A stretch of 64,000 bases of DNA from Bacteroidota bacterium (GCA_021813585.1 JAKAJV010000102.1:1-64000); one strand, 5' to 3'. Counted from the stretch's first letter, positions 53,501 to 61,944 are shown. Numbers and translations: made by a program. The notes: generated from the sequence alone by a model not told the origin.

Positions 53501-54100
53501 TGTATCCGGATTGTAAGGATACCGGTTGTATTTATCATCGGAAGTAACGTAATAAAATTCCTGGTCGGCGTTAAAAATGTTTTTTCCGAAATACCCGTCC
53601 CACGAACCCGGCCAGCCGGGGTCAAGCGAGTCGGACCTCTTATCGCGCCAGCCGCCCTGGTAATCCTGCGGCCAAGAGTTCTTATCGTCGCTTCTTGCAA
53701 TTTCCTGCTGCTGCGGATTTATAAATCCAGGTACAGGCTCAAAGTTCCATGAATTTCCGTTCGGGTCAGTTTTATAAACCGGCATTTCTACAAGATGGAT
53801 TGTATCTTTATTATTATCGATTACTTCTCCCGCCGCCCAAAAGGAAATGAGTGCAATATAAATTCTGCCGGTGTTCTTCGGCCATTCGTAATCAATATAG
53901 TTTGCCTGCCCGTTAGGGTTGCCGCTGTAACCGGAATTAAAGATGGTTGCCCGGATATTATTTCCGTCGATATTGGAAAACCTCCTGTAGTTCGGGTCGC
54001 TTCTGAAATCGGAAGGCTTATAATTTAGGACCTGTGCATTTACTGCAGCGGCTAATATTATAAAAATCAAACAAAGGAAATAAAACTTTAGTCTAATCAT
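50597..54100 (-). CDS. Large secreted FlgD-like/FN3 protein, partner of the TonB receptor (cassette 2)
   Basis: A 1,167-residue exported protein homologous in layout to the one at 14270-17530. It has a signal peptide (1-22), an N-terminal half with LDPGWPGSWDGYFGK near 175, an acidic Ca-site-like VDGIDNDGDSDDYPN near 315, a second acidic block (YGEGDGKPTSGAGTEFPGEP near 500), an FN3-like region (GYRVYRATDAAFLD, SFVDTSVIDGQRYFYAVCAY) and a FlgD-like C-terminus ending APGIGQKTGTFAIIK. The gene lies 12 nt after the TonB receptor. The mid-region between the shared blocks diverges strongly, as expected if each copy binds its own glycan. I recognise no named family or catalytic motif. A surface receptor role is inference. 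Confidence 0.72.
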   Translation of the reverse strand: MIRLKFYFLCLIFIILAAAVNAQVLNYKPSDFRSDPNYRRFSNIDGNNIRATIFNSGYSGNPNGQANYIDYEWPKNTGRIYIALISFWAAGEVIDNNKDTIHLVEMPVYKTDPNGNSWNFEPVPGFINPQQQEIARSDDKNSWPQDYQGGWRDKRSDSLDPGWPGSWDGYFGKNIFNADQEFYYVTSDDKYNRYPYNPDTTDPTRDGLGLIVNVRALAWSQILINDVVFFIHDVLNDGTKPINKASFMMFVADYVGGVGPNNFPYVDLQTAITFLTSADRKGNAAFGNDPVGVAAVKYIETPGNSVDGIDNDGDSDDYPNLLSQINGIADSVCPHFTEQDFQPRFIKPGDKIVLIEPDTYNRIITTYPAGGGKVYSLGKEYDLPPNGITVSEDTVANGYDDNLNGLIDERASIHLNHVNQYTGVVKPVRFINYLSFAVGDTIKRGFIVPGTNAAWNYQNVAPMIDESRDDGFDNDEDWNPVLDDVGLDGVPHTGDYGEGDGKPTSGAGTEFPGEPGIDKTDVSESDQLGVTSAVQIPVGALNFSTAADQGLWDLLMVPGNINLIRGVGDYDVYVSSGFFPMLPGQRQRMAVAVAIAGGGKTKDDDIASVTSKMHQADLAYEADYQFASAPQQVTMHAVPGDKKVTLYWDDFAEKSFDRYINKIGGNGHNFEGYRVYRATDAAFLDAKVITDGQGVKTLLSPIAQFDLIDGVQGYSQVDINGVKYWLGSETGLKHSFVDTSVIDGQRYFYAVCAYNFGYPAGNIAPAETPIQVSVSPDGTITHGINVAVVRPTTSAAGYLPPEVQYFTHTTGGASGSVGISVIDPGAIKSGNEYQISFTDTTYKVNNKDVTTTRTYSLKNASTNQYLISNDTSLANGAEQPITEGFQLSFNNVQTISLNNDKTHWNNPDVYSFDFDPVTFLTVHGVQSPSDYEIVFGSVGIATSKDTSIGFIRLPAKQVNFKVINLTQNKEIPFAFSEADGSDGKFSIDSSNTNLADAIYFLEPDKNGRLQFTWQLVLNIRQGIRNPQPGDTLKIILNKPFLSYDTYTFRMQGSSISDSKAKSDLSKIRVVPNPYIAAEIWEPRNTYSSGRGPREIHFINLPAKCTIRIFNVSGVQVKKIDHNSSFENGTEIWDVLSSEKFEISYGVYVYYIDAPGIGQKTGTFAIIK

Positions 54101-54112
54101 TTTAACTACCGG

Positions 54113-56878
54113 TTATTTATTTAATGATATTTTAGTCCCGATATAAACGCTCCTTGGCGCACTGTAAAAGTTGGGATAAACGAACCACGAGAGATCATAG
54201 TTCCTTACCGTTTGTTCCTGAAGTGTGTAATCAGGCCTGCCCGTATCTCCGTAAACAGTAGTGGGATTTTTTGAATCGAGCAGGTTAAAAACTTTTATAA
54301 AGAACTGGAAACCGTAATCGGCATAAGAAAAATCTTTATGCAGCTCAAGATCGATATTTGCGGTTATGGGCTTGCGCCTGCTGTTGTTGGGCAGACCCGT
54401 AATAATATTCCTGCCCGTATAAGCGCCGGCGGTAACGGTAGGAGTATACGGCTGCCCGGTATTTAAATTTCCAATTAAACTCATTCCCCAGCCATCGCCT
54501 CCTACATATACGTTTGCATTTATAGTATGTGTCTGGTCCCAATCAAGAGGAGTAAGATACTCAGTCGGCTGAGCGCCGTTCTGCAGCGCAAAGAACTCCT
54601 GGTCGGGAGATGAATTGGTACCTTCGGCAATTTGGAAAGTATAATCCAGGCCGAAGGAGAAATTATCGGAGAAACGCTTGTTAACCGAAAGAGTAAAGCC
54701 TCTAACGTTCGCAAAGTCGCGGTTAATCCTTTCGGAATAAGAAATGCCTGCAACAAAAGTAGGTATAGGAACGCTTGAAGAAATCCAATCGCGGATGTCG
54801 CGGTAATATGCCGTAACATCCATAGCCAGATCGTTTGTAAGCTGCTGCTGGAGGCCGATTTCATAAATTGTAGTACGCTGCGGCTTAAGATCGTTATTAC
54901 CGAACGGACCCTGAATACCCTGAGTTGAAGTAAGCTTAAATTGATCGCCGAGATACAGCTCGCTGTAATCGGGAATCTGCTGGAATATTCCGAACGAAAA
55001 TCTTATTATGCCGCGGTCAGTAATCGGGTAAGCAATCCCGAAGCGCGGGCTTAGTCCGGTCTTAACCGTAGTCTTCCTGTACCAGAAAGCTTCCCGCTCA
55101 GCCAGGGTATACTGATTGGACGGCGTTTGCTCGTCAAGACTAATTTTTCCGTCGTGGTTCAAGTCGCGATAAATATGTTCAAGCTTATAAGGATTGTAAA
55201 CGTCCGGGTCTGAAGGATCAACCGGGACCTGTCCGTTCGGGTTAAACAAATCGAAACGCACACCGATATTTATTATTACGCTCTCAAATTCAATTTTATC
55301 CTGCATGTAAGCCGCAAAGCTAAACGGATGACGTGTAAACCTGTCATGCTGCGGTGAGCTGATATCCGGTATTGCAGGTACAAACGGAGTTATCTGCTGG
55401 CCGTTTGAACCTAATGCGGGAATCAAGTTTATGTTCTCATAAAAAAGATTATCGGACTGCAGTTCGGCACCGACTTTACCGAGATTTATCCTGTCCAGCT
55501 GGCTTGTTAGATCCCATTTTATGATTGTACTTTTTGTACTCCGCTGGAATCTGTTTAGGTCCGTACCTGCAGTAGCAAAGTGATAGCCTTGAATATTCGC
55601 AGAATCAGGAGAAGTATAATGGGGATCGAACGGGCTATCGTACAGCCTGGAATAATAATCATTGAATTTATAAGCTGCCGTTAATTCCTGGTAAGTTGTC
55701 TTGCTTATAAAATGAGTTAATGTGGTCATAAAACTGTAGCCGTAGCTGTTTGCGGGGTTGGCGCCGTAAGGGTCCAGCTGATAGATATGATTATAGACGC
55801 GGTCAAACTCCGTGCTGCCGAAAGCGTCCAGCTTAAACCTAAAGTTATTGGATATTCTCCAGTCGAGTGTTCCCTGTCCGCTCCACCTGTCGCTGGAATT
55901 CATCGAGACGAAAGAGCTGTCGCCCGTAATAGGCACAAGCTTTCCGTTAACAAACTGCGATCTTCCCTGAGGCAAATAAATATTTTTACCGTATATATAG
56001 CCGCCGTCATAAAATCTTCTCCCGGAAAAAAAATAAGTGAGCTTATCGTTTACGATGGGTCCGCTTAAAGAGCCCTGGAAATTATAATTGGCTACCGGAT
56101 TTATTTTATTTATGTTCCAAAAAATATCCGTGTGGCCGCTAACGTAATCGCCGGTCCATAGTTCAAGGTTGCCGTTAAGCTGCGAGCCGCCGGTCTTGGT
56201 AACTACGTTAACCACGCCGCTCATTGCGTTGCCGTATTCGGCGTTAAATGTACCGCTAATAACCTGAAGTTCCTGCACCGATTCCGGTTCAACCGTTAGC
56301 GCCTGCGTGCGCGTAAAGTCATCGGTTATGCTTATGCCGTTAACAAGATAAGAAATCTCGCTCGATCTTCCGCCGCGAATATGAAGCCCGCCGTTAGCAT
56401 CCCTGCTTACCCCGGCCTGTAAATCAATCAGCTGATTTAAATCCTGCAGAGGCAGCGCTTTTATTTCGTCTGCAGATACTCTTGCCTCTGTTGAAGTCAT
56501 ATCCTTAATTACAAGAGGAGATTTTGCAACAACAACAACCTCATTCATGTTAACAGATGTTTGTGCCATTCTAAAATTTAGCTGCGTAGTCAAGTCGATA
56601 GAGACCTGTACATTTTTTGTAATCGTTTTAGTATAGCCGATGCACGTAGCAGTAACTGAATAGCTGCCGGGCGGAACATTTATAATAACATAATACCCGT
56701 CAACATCGGTTGCCGCCCCCATGTAAGTGCCATCTATTAAAATATTGGCTCCTACAATCGCCTCGCCTGTAGAGGCATCTACAACCTTGCCGGTTATCTT
56801 TCCGGAATTCTGCGAATACGCTAAGCCGGGAACCACAAAGAATAAAAAAATTATCAGCCGTATAATTTCTTTTTTCAT
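54113..56878 (-). CDS. SusC-like TonB-dependent receptor with carboxypeptidase-regulatory-like domain (cassette 2)
   Basis: TonB-powered outer-membrane importer, probably for galacto-oligosaccharides. I chose the ATG at 56878 (921 residues), 2 nt after the foldase stop, over the TTG at 56884. Signal peptide about 1-23; CarboxypepD_reg-like domain (about 26-92: GKITGKVVDASTGEAIVGAN, TDVDGYYVIINVPPG); plug domain (about 115-225: LPLQDLNQLIDLQAGVSRD, LHIRGGRSSEISYLVNGI); then the barrel to KISLNK. It is paralogous to the receptor at 17566-20229 and again has no SusD neighbour. Its tight placement after the double-parvulin gene suggests coupled synthesis of the receptor and its foldase. Confidence 0.92.
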   Translation of the reverse strand: MKKEIIRLIIFLFFVVPGLAYSQNSGKITGKVVDASTGEAIVGANILIDGTYMGAATDVDGYYVIINVPPGSYSVTATCIGYTKTITKNVQVSIDLTTQLNFRMAQTSVNMNEVVVVAKSPLVIKDMTSTEARVSADEIKALPLQDLNQLIDLQAGVSRDANGGLHIRGGRSSEISYLVNGISITDDFTRTQALTVEPESVQELQVISGTFNAEYGNAMSGVVNVVTKTGGSQLNGNLELWTGDYVSGHTDIFWNINKINPVANYNFQGSLSGPIVNDKLTYFFSGRRFYDGGYIYGKNIYLPQGRSQFVNGKLVPITGDSSFVSMNSSDRWSGQGTLDWRISNNFRFKLDAFGSTEFDRVYNHIYQLDPYGANPANSYGYSFMTTLTHFISKTTYQELTAAYKFNDYYSRLYDSPFDPHYTSPDSANIQGYHFATAGTDLNRFQRSTKSTIIKWDLTSQLDRINLGKVGAELQSDNLFYENINLIPALGSNGQQITPFVPAIPDISSPQHDRFTRHPFSFAAYMQDKIEFESVIINIGVRFDLFNPNGQVPVDPSDPDVYNPYKLEHIYRDLNHDGKISLDEQTPSNQYTLAEREAFWYRKTTVKTGLSPRFGIAYPITDRGIIRFSFGIFQQIPDYSELYLGDQFKLTSTQGIQGPFGNNDLKPQRTTIYEIGLQQQLTNDLAMDVTAYYRDIRDWISSSVPIPTFVAGISYSERINRDFANVRGFTLSVNKRFSDNFSFGLDYTFQIAEGTNSSPDQEFFALQNGAQPTEYLTPLDWDQTHTINANVYVGGDGWGMSLIGNLNTGQPYTPTVTAGAYTGRNIITGLPNNSRRKPITANIDLELHKDFSYADYGFQFFIKVFNLLDSKNPTTVYGDTGRPDYTLQEQTVRNYDLSWFVYPNFYSAPRSVYIGTKISLNK

Positions 56879-56880
56879 AT

Positions 56881-58611
56881 TCAATCAGCTCTTGTTAATA
56901 GATTTAATGCATTTAATTTTTCCGGGAACAATTTTACCGGGATTTCTTCTTTAAGCTTGTCAGTGTATGCTTCGCGAATCTTGAACCAGTTAAATGTTGT
57001 AAGAGTTTCTTCAATATCTTTTGAGCATTTCGAAAGAGGTTTTAGAACCGGCGCTTTATGCCCGGTGCACTTCAGGAATACGAATTTACCGTATTCGGAT
57101 ATTGGTCCCTTCCACTCGCCTATCTTAAGAGAAAAAATTTCTTTGCCCAGGCCGCCCAGGCTTTCCTCAGTAAAGTACCCTATGTCTCCTCCCTTTTGGG
57201 CAGTTATTTTTTGGACTGAATATTTTCTAGCCAGACTTGAAAACCCGGCGCCTTGTTGTAATAAACTCTTTATTGAATGGGCAAGCAGGGAATCGTCAAC
57301 TAAGATTGAGCTCAATCCGATTTCCGGTTTTGAATAGAACAGCGTTCTGTTTTTTTCATAGTAAGCTTTAACGGAATCATCCGATATTTTTATGCCGCTT
57401 CTCAGTTTATTATCCATTTGAGTAAGAAGGTAAGTATCGAAGCTGTAATCAACATTTTTTTTGAAAGACGGAGCTTTATCCAATTTCTCTTTCAGCGCGG
57501 ATTGTATAATATACTTCCTTATTATCAATCCGGATATGAAATCCTCAAGGTTTTCTTCAGTCCGGATCCACTGCCTTTGTGTGCCGGTTGTAATACTCAT
57601 TTCTTTTACCAGGGTATGGAAGTCCCAGCTGCAGATGGCAGAAGTAACCACGACTCTACTTAAATCATTCTTATTTATTAAAGAACTATTTTCAAGAATA
57701 TTTTCGGTCGAATCCTGTTTTAGGCTGTTAAATATTTTCAGAACGAACGGCTTGTTGAATTTTATTTTTAACTTTTCATGTTCCGATTTTGTAAACTCCC
57801 TGGCGGCCTCTTCATATTTTCTTTTATAGACAAAAGCTCTTATCCTTTCCCGCGCCTTTAGATACTCGCTCTCGGTAGTAAGCGGATTGTATTTAATATC
57901 TAACACTTTTATAATGCTGTATCCTTCCACCGTCTTTACAGGTTTGGAAATTTCTCCGACCTTCATAGAAAAGGCGGCTTTTTCAAATGCCGGGTCCATT
58001 TCATCTACCGAGATATACCCGAGCAGCCCGCCGTTATTCCTAAGCTCGGGGTCTTCGAAATCAGTTTCCGCAAGTTCTTTAAACGTCTTGCCTCTCATTA
58101 ACTCACTGTATAAAGAATCGGCCTTTTGTTTTGTAGAAGCGTAAAGATGTCTTACTTTTATTTTCGTATTAAGCATTCTGTAAAATTGCTTCAAATCGTT
58201 TTCGGTAATTTTAATTCCCGGCTCGATGTTGCTTGCTGAGTATGCGTTCAATAATTCCTGCATCCATGTCCGTTTATATTCCTTGCGCGATTCTTTAGTC
58301 TTATCCATGTCCTCAATTTTAGCACGGTTAATCAATAGCTGGTCGTTAACCATATCCATTAAATATTTATAACGTGTGTCTCCGTTGTCGGTAAGTCCCA
58401 CCCTCATTACTTTGTCTTTATATGCCTTGATAAAGTCATTCATCGAAATTACATGATTTCCTACTACAGCAAGAGTATCTATCGATTGATCATTTAAACT
58501 TTGAGCATGCAGAAATGCAAAAGGCATGAATGCAAAGAGAACAGCTACCGCTCTAATCGTTAAAATGAATTTAAGAATGGAATTAATCTCTGTCAGTAAA
58601 TTTCTTTTCAT
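56881..58611 (-). CDS. Periplasmic double-parvulin peptidyl-prolyl isomerase (SurA/PpiC type)
   Basis: Putative periplasmic foldase for outer-membrane or secreted proteins of the galactan locus. The 576-residue protein has a signal segment (about 1-36), a SurA-N-like helical region (YKYLMDMVNDQLLINRAKIE), a first parvulin domain (about 152-240: IKVRHLYAST, RNNGGLLGYISVDEMDPAFE) and a second (about 420-510: KGGDIGYFTEESLGGLGKEI, SEYGKFVFLKCTGH). The first domain is close to consensus and probably active. It lies 12 nt after galT and 2 nt before the TonB receptor start, so it is embedded in the sugar operon. The counterpart in the glucan locus is at 7461-9317. Confidence 0.9.
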   Translation of the reverse strand: MKRNLLTEINSILKFILTIRAVAVLFAFMPFAFLHAQSLNDQSIDTLAVVGNHVISMNDFIKAYKDKVMRVGLTDNGDTRYKYLMDMVNDQLLINRAKIEDMDKTKESRKEYKRTWMQELLNAYSASNIEPGIKITENDLKQFYRMLNTKIKVRHLYASTKQKADSLYSELMRGKTFKELAETDFEDPELRNNGGLLGYISVDEMDPAFEKAAFSMKVGEISKPVKTVEGYSIIKVLDIKYNPLTTESEYLKARERIRAFVYKRKYEEAAREFTKSEHEKLKIKFNKPFVLKIFNSLKQDSTENILENSSLINKNDLSRVVVTSAICSWDFHTLVKEMSITTGTQRQWIRTEENLEDFISGLIIRKYIIQSALKEKLDKAPSFKKNVDYSFDTYLLTQMDNKLRSGIKISDDSVKAYYEKNRTLFYSKPEIGLSSILVDDSLLAHSIKSLLQQGAGFSSLARKYSVQKITAQKGGDIGYFTEESLGGLGKEIFSLKIGEWKGPISEYGKFVFLKCTGHKAPVLKPLSKCSKDIEETLTTFNWFKIREAYTDKLKEEIPVKLFPEKLNALNLLTRAD

Positions 58612-58623
58612 AATTTCTTTTCA

Positions 58624-59694
58624 TCAGGAAATATTTAAGTCCGTTTTCATTTTAGTCCTATAGTGGATGTCCGGCAGTTCTCTTAAAACTTTAGCGCTGA
58701 GCTCCGCGGTAACATCCCTCTGCGGTTCGGAAAGCATTTCGTATCCTACCATAAATTTTTTTATGCTCGCAGACCTTAACAGCGGCGGATAAAAATGCAT
58801 GTGAAAATGCCATTCCTTATATTCCTTTCCGTCCGTGGGCGCTTGGTGAATTCCAGAAGAATACGGGAAGGAAGTTTTAAAAAGGTTGTCGTACTTTGTT
58901 GTTAAAATCTTAATAGCATCTGCAAAATCAATCTCCTCTTTCCTTTTAAATTGAAGTATGGTTGAAATTTTTCTTTTTGAAACTATTAAACATTCAAAAG
59001 GCCATACAGCCCAGAACGGCACAAAAACCACAAAGGAATCGTTTTTATAAACAATTCTTTCGTTCAGCTTTAATTCGAGTTTTAAATAGTCATTTAATAT
59101 AGTCGTTCTATTTTGCCTATAATATTTTCTAAATTGTTTTAATTCTTTGGCAGGCTCAACGGGAATGCTTTTCTGCGCCCATATCTGGCAATGCGGATGA
59201 GGGTTGCTGTTTCCCATCAGCGCTCCTTTGTTCTCGAAAATCTGCACATAATTTATCTCCGGATTTGAGCCGAGGTTTTTAAACTCTTCGCGCCAGGCTG
59301 ATACAACATTTGCAATGTCATTTACATCCATTTCCGCAAGTGTTAAATCGTGTCTTGGTGAAAAATTTATTACTCTGCATATTCCGCTTTCACCCTTTGC
59401 AACAAGGAGACTCTTTTTATTGTAAATTCTTTCCGGTACATTTTCAACAAGGGAAGGGTAATCATTAGTAAAAGCAAAAATACTTTCGTATTTCGGATTA
59501 ACTTCACCGTTTGCACGCTTGTTACCGGGGCACAAATAACATTCGGGCTCATAAGGCTTTCGTTGTTCGGCTTCAGGCTCAGCCATTTCTCCCTTCCACG
59601 GCCGTTTAGTCCGCTGAGGAGAAACCAACACCCACTCGCCTGTTAAAATATTTTTTCTTCTGTGAGGCAGATTATTTAATTCAAACTGTTTCAT
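58624..59694 (-). CDS. galT: Galactose-1-phosphate uridylyltransferase
   Basis: Leloir-pathway enzyme exchanging UMP between UDP-glucose and galactose 1-phosphate in the cytoplasm. The 356-residue length is typical. The HIT-superfamily active site NPHPHCQIW is present with the nucleophilic H168 (equivalent to E. coli H166). Probable zinc ligands are C52 and C55 in ECYLCPG and H115 in SPRHDL. The C-terminal FHMHFYPPLLR is also conserved. Its start overlaps the end of galK by 14 nt, implying coupled translation. GalE, needed to recycle UDP-galactose, is not in the window. Confidence 0.97.
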   Translation of the reverse strand: MKQFELNNLPHRRKNILTGEWVLVSPQRTKRPWKGEMAEPEAEQRKPYEPECYLCPGNKRANGEVNPKYESIFAFTNDYPSLVENVPERIYNKKSLLVAKGESGICRVINFSPRHDLTLAEMDVNDIANVVSAWREEFKNLGSNPEINYVQIFENKGALMGNSNPHPHCQIWAQKSIPVEPAKELKQFRKYYRQNRTTILNDYLKLELKLNERIVYKNDSFVVFVPFWAVWPFECLIVSKRKISTILQFKRKEEIDFADAIKILTTKYDNLFKTSFPYSSGIHQAPTDGKEYKEWHFHMHFYPPLLRSASIKKFMVGYEMLSEPQRDVTAELSAKVLRELPDIHYRTKMKTDLNIS

Positions 59695-60856
59695 TTTCTT
59701 TTATTGAAATTATATTGGTGCCGCTGCTTATTTGGGTTACATAAGTTTTAGCTTGCAGCCCGAACTTCTGTTTGTATTTTTCAGTTATTTCTGTGCTTAT
59801 TAAATCTATAGCATCATTCTCTACTAGATTGATAGTGCATCCTCCAAAGCCTCCCCCCATCATTCGCGAGCCGTACACTGCAGGGTATTCTTTTGCTAAC
59901 TGCACTAAATAATCCAGCTCGTTGCAGCTTACTTCATAATCATTGCTTAATCCTTCATGAGTGCTGTACATTAAAGAGCCGAATAATTTTAAATTGTGCG
60001 AGACTAAAGCATCGCAGGCTTGAAGGAGTCTGCTGTTCTCTTCCACAACATACTTGCAGCGTTTATAAACATTAGGGTTTAATTTAGATTTATATTGGCT
60101 GATTAAATCGCAGGTAACATCACGCAGACTTTTTACATCCGGATGATCTCCGGAAATAACCTTTACTCCATCGCTGCATTCCTGTCTGCGCTTGTTATAT
60201 TCCGATGTAAAAAGTGAATGTGAGACATTCGAATCGAAAAGGACTATAGAAATATTATCAAACTCGAACGGGAAATATTGATATTCAAGCGAGCGGCAGT
60301 CAATCCGGAGTGCGTTCCCTTCCTTACCGAAAATATTAATATACTGATCCATAATTCCGCATTGGACGCCGACGAATTCATTCTCCGCCTTTTGAGAGAG
60401 CTTTACAAGGTCAAGTTTACCTATACCAAGATCAAAAATTTTATCAAGCGCAAACGCAAGTCCCGCTTCAAGTGCCGCAGAGGAAGACAAACCCGCACCG
60501 ATCGGGATGTTGCCGCCGAAAACGCAGTTGAATCCGGATAAAGAACAGCCGTATTTTTTTATCTCATCGACAGCACCGATTAAATAATCCGGCCAATGCT
60601 TACCGGATTTGCGGATATCATTCAATGAAAACTCAAATGAGTCGTTCATGTCAATTGAATATATTTTGCAGTAATCATCATTTCTTTTGTTAACGGCAAA
60701 ATAAATTGATTTATCAATCGCAGCGGGCAATACGAATCCCATATTATAATCGGTATGCTCGCCTATCAAATTTATCCTTCCGGGAGATCTGAAAAGTACC
60801 GGGGTTTCATTAAAGAGCTCATTATATTTTTTTGCAACATTTGTAGCCAGGTTCAT
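59681..60856 (-). CDS. galK: Galactokinase
   Basis: Phosphorylates galactose at C1 with ATP, the first committed step of galactose use. The 391-residue protein is a standard GHMP kinase: signature PGRINLIGEHTDYNMG (25-40), ATP loop PIGAGLSSSAALE (118-130), catalytic-base region QCGIMDQY with D170, and the C-terminal GGGFGGCTINLV. It is the first gene of the leftward galactan operon. A GAGG sits rather far (about 12 nt) from the ATG. A LacI-type palindrome, GCAAACGTTTGC, lies 37 nt upstream, next to the end of the lacI gene, so galactan or galactose induction is likely. Confidence 0.97.
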   Translation of the reverse strand: MNLATNVAKKYNELFNETPVLFRSPGRINLIGEHTDYNMGFVLPAAIDKSIYFAVNKRNDDYCKIYSIDMNDSFEFSLNDIRKSGKHWPDYLIGAVDEIKKYGCSLSGFNCVFGGNIPIGAGLSSSAALEAGLAFALDKIFDLGIGKLDLVKLSQKAENEFVGVQCGIMDQYINIFGKEGNALRIDCRSLEYQYFPFEFDNISIVLFDSNVSHSLFTSEYNKRRQECSDGVKVISGDHPDVKSLRDVTCDLISQYKSKLNPNVYKRCKYVVEENSRLLQACDALVSHNLKLFGSLMYSTHEGLSNDYEVSCNELDYLVQLAKEYPAVYGSRMMGGGFGGCTINLVENDAIDLISTEITEKYKQKFGLQAKTYVTQISSGTNIISIKENETV

Positions 60857-60891
60857 TTATATTTTATCCTCATTTAATTTGCAAACCTTAT

Positions 60892-60905
60892 CGCAAACGT
60901 TTGCA
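60892..60905. promoter_or_regulatory. LacI-type operator upstream of galK
   Basis: CGCAAACGTTTGCA, a perfect 12-bp palindrome in its core GCAAACGTTTGC. A further TTTGCAAAC element is at 60878-60886. The site is 36-49 nt before the galK start, a fitting position for repression by the LacI protein encoded just upstream. Confidence 0.78.
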
Positions 60906-60922
60906 AAATCATCTAAATTTTT

Positions 60923-61930
60923 TTAAGTCGATTTTCTTATAATTAATTCAGCATTCAATATTACTGTTTTGGGCTTTATGGATTTTTCTTCATCTTCAAT
61001 AACTTCAATTAATATTTCCGCAGCTTTTTTCCCCATGTCAAACGAAGGTTGATTTAAAGTTGTAATCGGCGGATCGACAAGAGAAGTGATTTTATTGTTT
61101 GAAAAACCTACTATGCCTATATCATCTGGAATTTTTAATCCCGCCTCCTTTATCCGCTGGAATGCGCCTATAGCCACCGGGTCGTTTACCGCAAAGATAG
61201 CATCGGGAATAAGATTCTGCTTAAGAAGGCTATCCATTGAATTGTAACCGTCCTTTTCATCCAAACCTCCGTACTGAACAAAATCCTTTATCAAAGGCAG
61301 ATTGCCTTGTTCCAAAGCTTCGGTAAAACCAAGCAGTCTTTTCCTGCAAATTTCCAGAACCTTAGGACCTGCAAAATGAGCAATCTTTTTATACCCGCGT
61401 TCTATTAAATGGGATACTGCATCAAACGCACATTTTGTATCGTCAATAATTACTTTACTTGCATCTACATCCTCACAAACTCTGTCAAAAAAGACTAACG
61501 GTATACCGCGTTCAATTACGCTTTGAAAATGTTCGCTGTTTTTGGTATTCTGGGAAATTGATGCAACAATTCCGGCTACCCTTTGTTGAATAAGTGAATT
61601 TGTATTTACAACTTCCCTTTCAAAACTTTCATTCGATTGACATACAATTATCGTATAACCTGATTGGTATGCAACTTCTTCAATACCGCTAATTGCCGAG
61701 GAGAAAAAGTCGTGCTTAATCTCGGGAACTATAACGCCAATAATAGTTGTCCTGTTGTTTTTAAGGCTTTGTGCTATCTGGTTTGGTCTGAAATTAAATT
61801 CTTTTGCTAGCTTTTTTACCTGAGTTTTTGTGGATGCTTTAATATCGGGATGATCATTAAGGGCGCGGGACACTGTGGAGGGTGATATCCCGAGCTTTTT
61901 AGCTATGTCCGTTATTGTTGTATGTTTCAT
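60923..61930 (-). CDS. LacI-family transcriptional regulator of the galactan operon
   Basis: Second sugar-responsive repressor, 335 residues. Helix-turn-helix and hinge in about 4-60 (TITDIAKKLGISPSTVSRAL; IAQSLKNNRT), effector domain 61-335 (TTIIGVIVPEIKHDFFSSAI, VVFFDRVCEDVDASKVIID, PDAIFAVNDPVAIGAFQRI, DIGIVGFSNNKITSLVDPP; quoted apart). Recognition helix residues differ from the other LacI in the window, matching the different operator core near it (GCAAACG against GTAAACG). Operators lie on both sides: 60892 before galK and 61957 before its own start. It probably represses galK onward and itself; the effector is unknown. Confidence 0.92.
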   Translation of the reverse strand: MKHTTITDIAKKLGISPSTVSRALNDHPDIKASTKTQVKKLAKEFNFRPNQIAQSLKNNRTTIIGVIVPEIKHDFFSSAISGIEEVAYQSGYTIIVCQSNESFEREVVNTNSLIQQRVAGIVASISQNTKNSEHFQSVIERGIPLVFFDRVCEDVDASKVIIDDTKCAFDAVSHLIERGYKKIAHFAGPKVLEICRKRLLGFTEALEQGNLPLIKDFVQYGGLDEKDGYNSMDSLLKQNLIPDAIFAVNDPVAIGAFQRIKEAGLKIPDDIGIVGFSNNKITSLVDPPITTLNQPSFDMGKKAAEILIEVIEDEEKSIKPKTVILNAELIIRKST

Positions 61931-61944
61931 TATGTTTTTAATTT

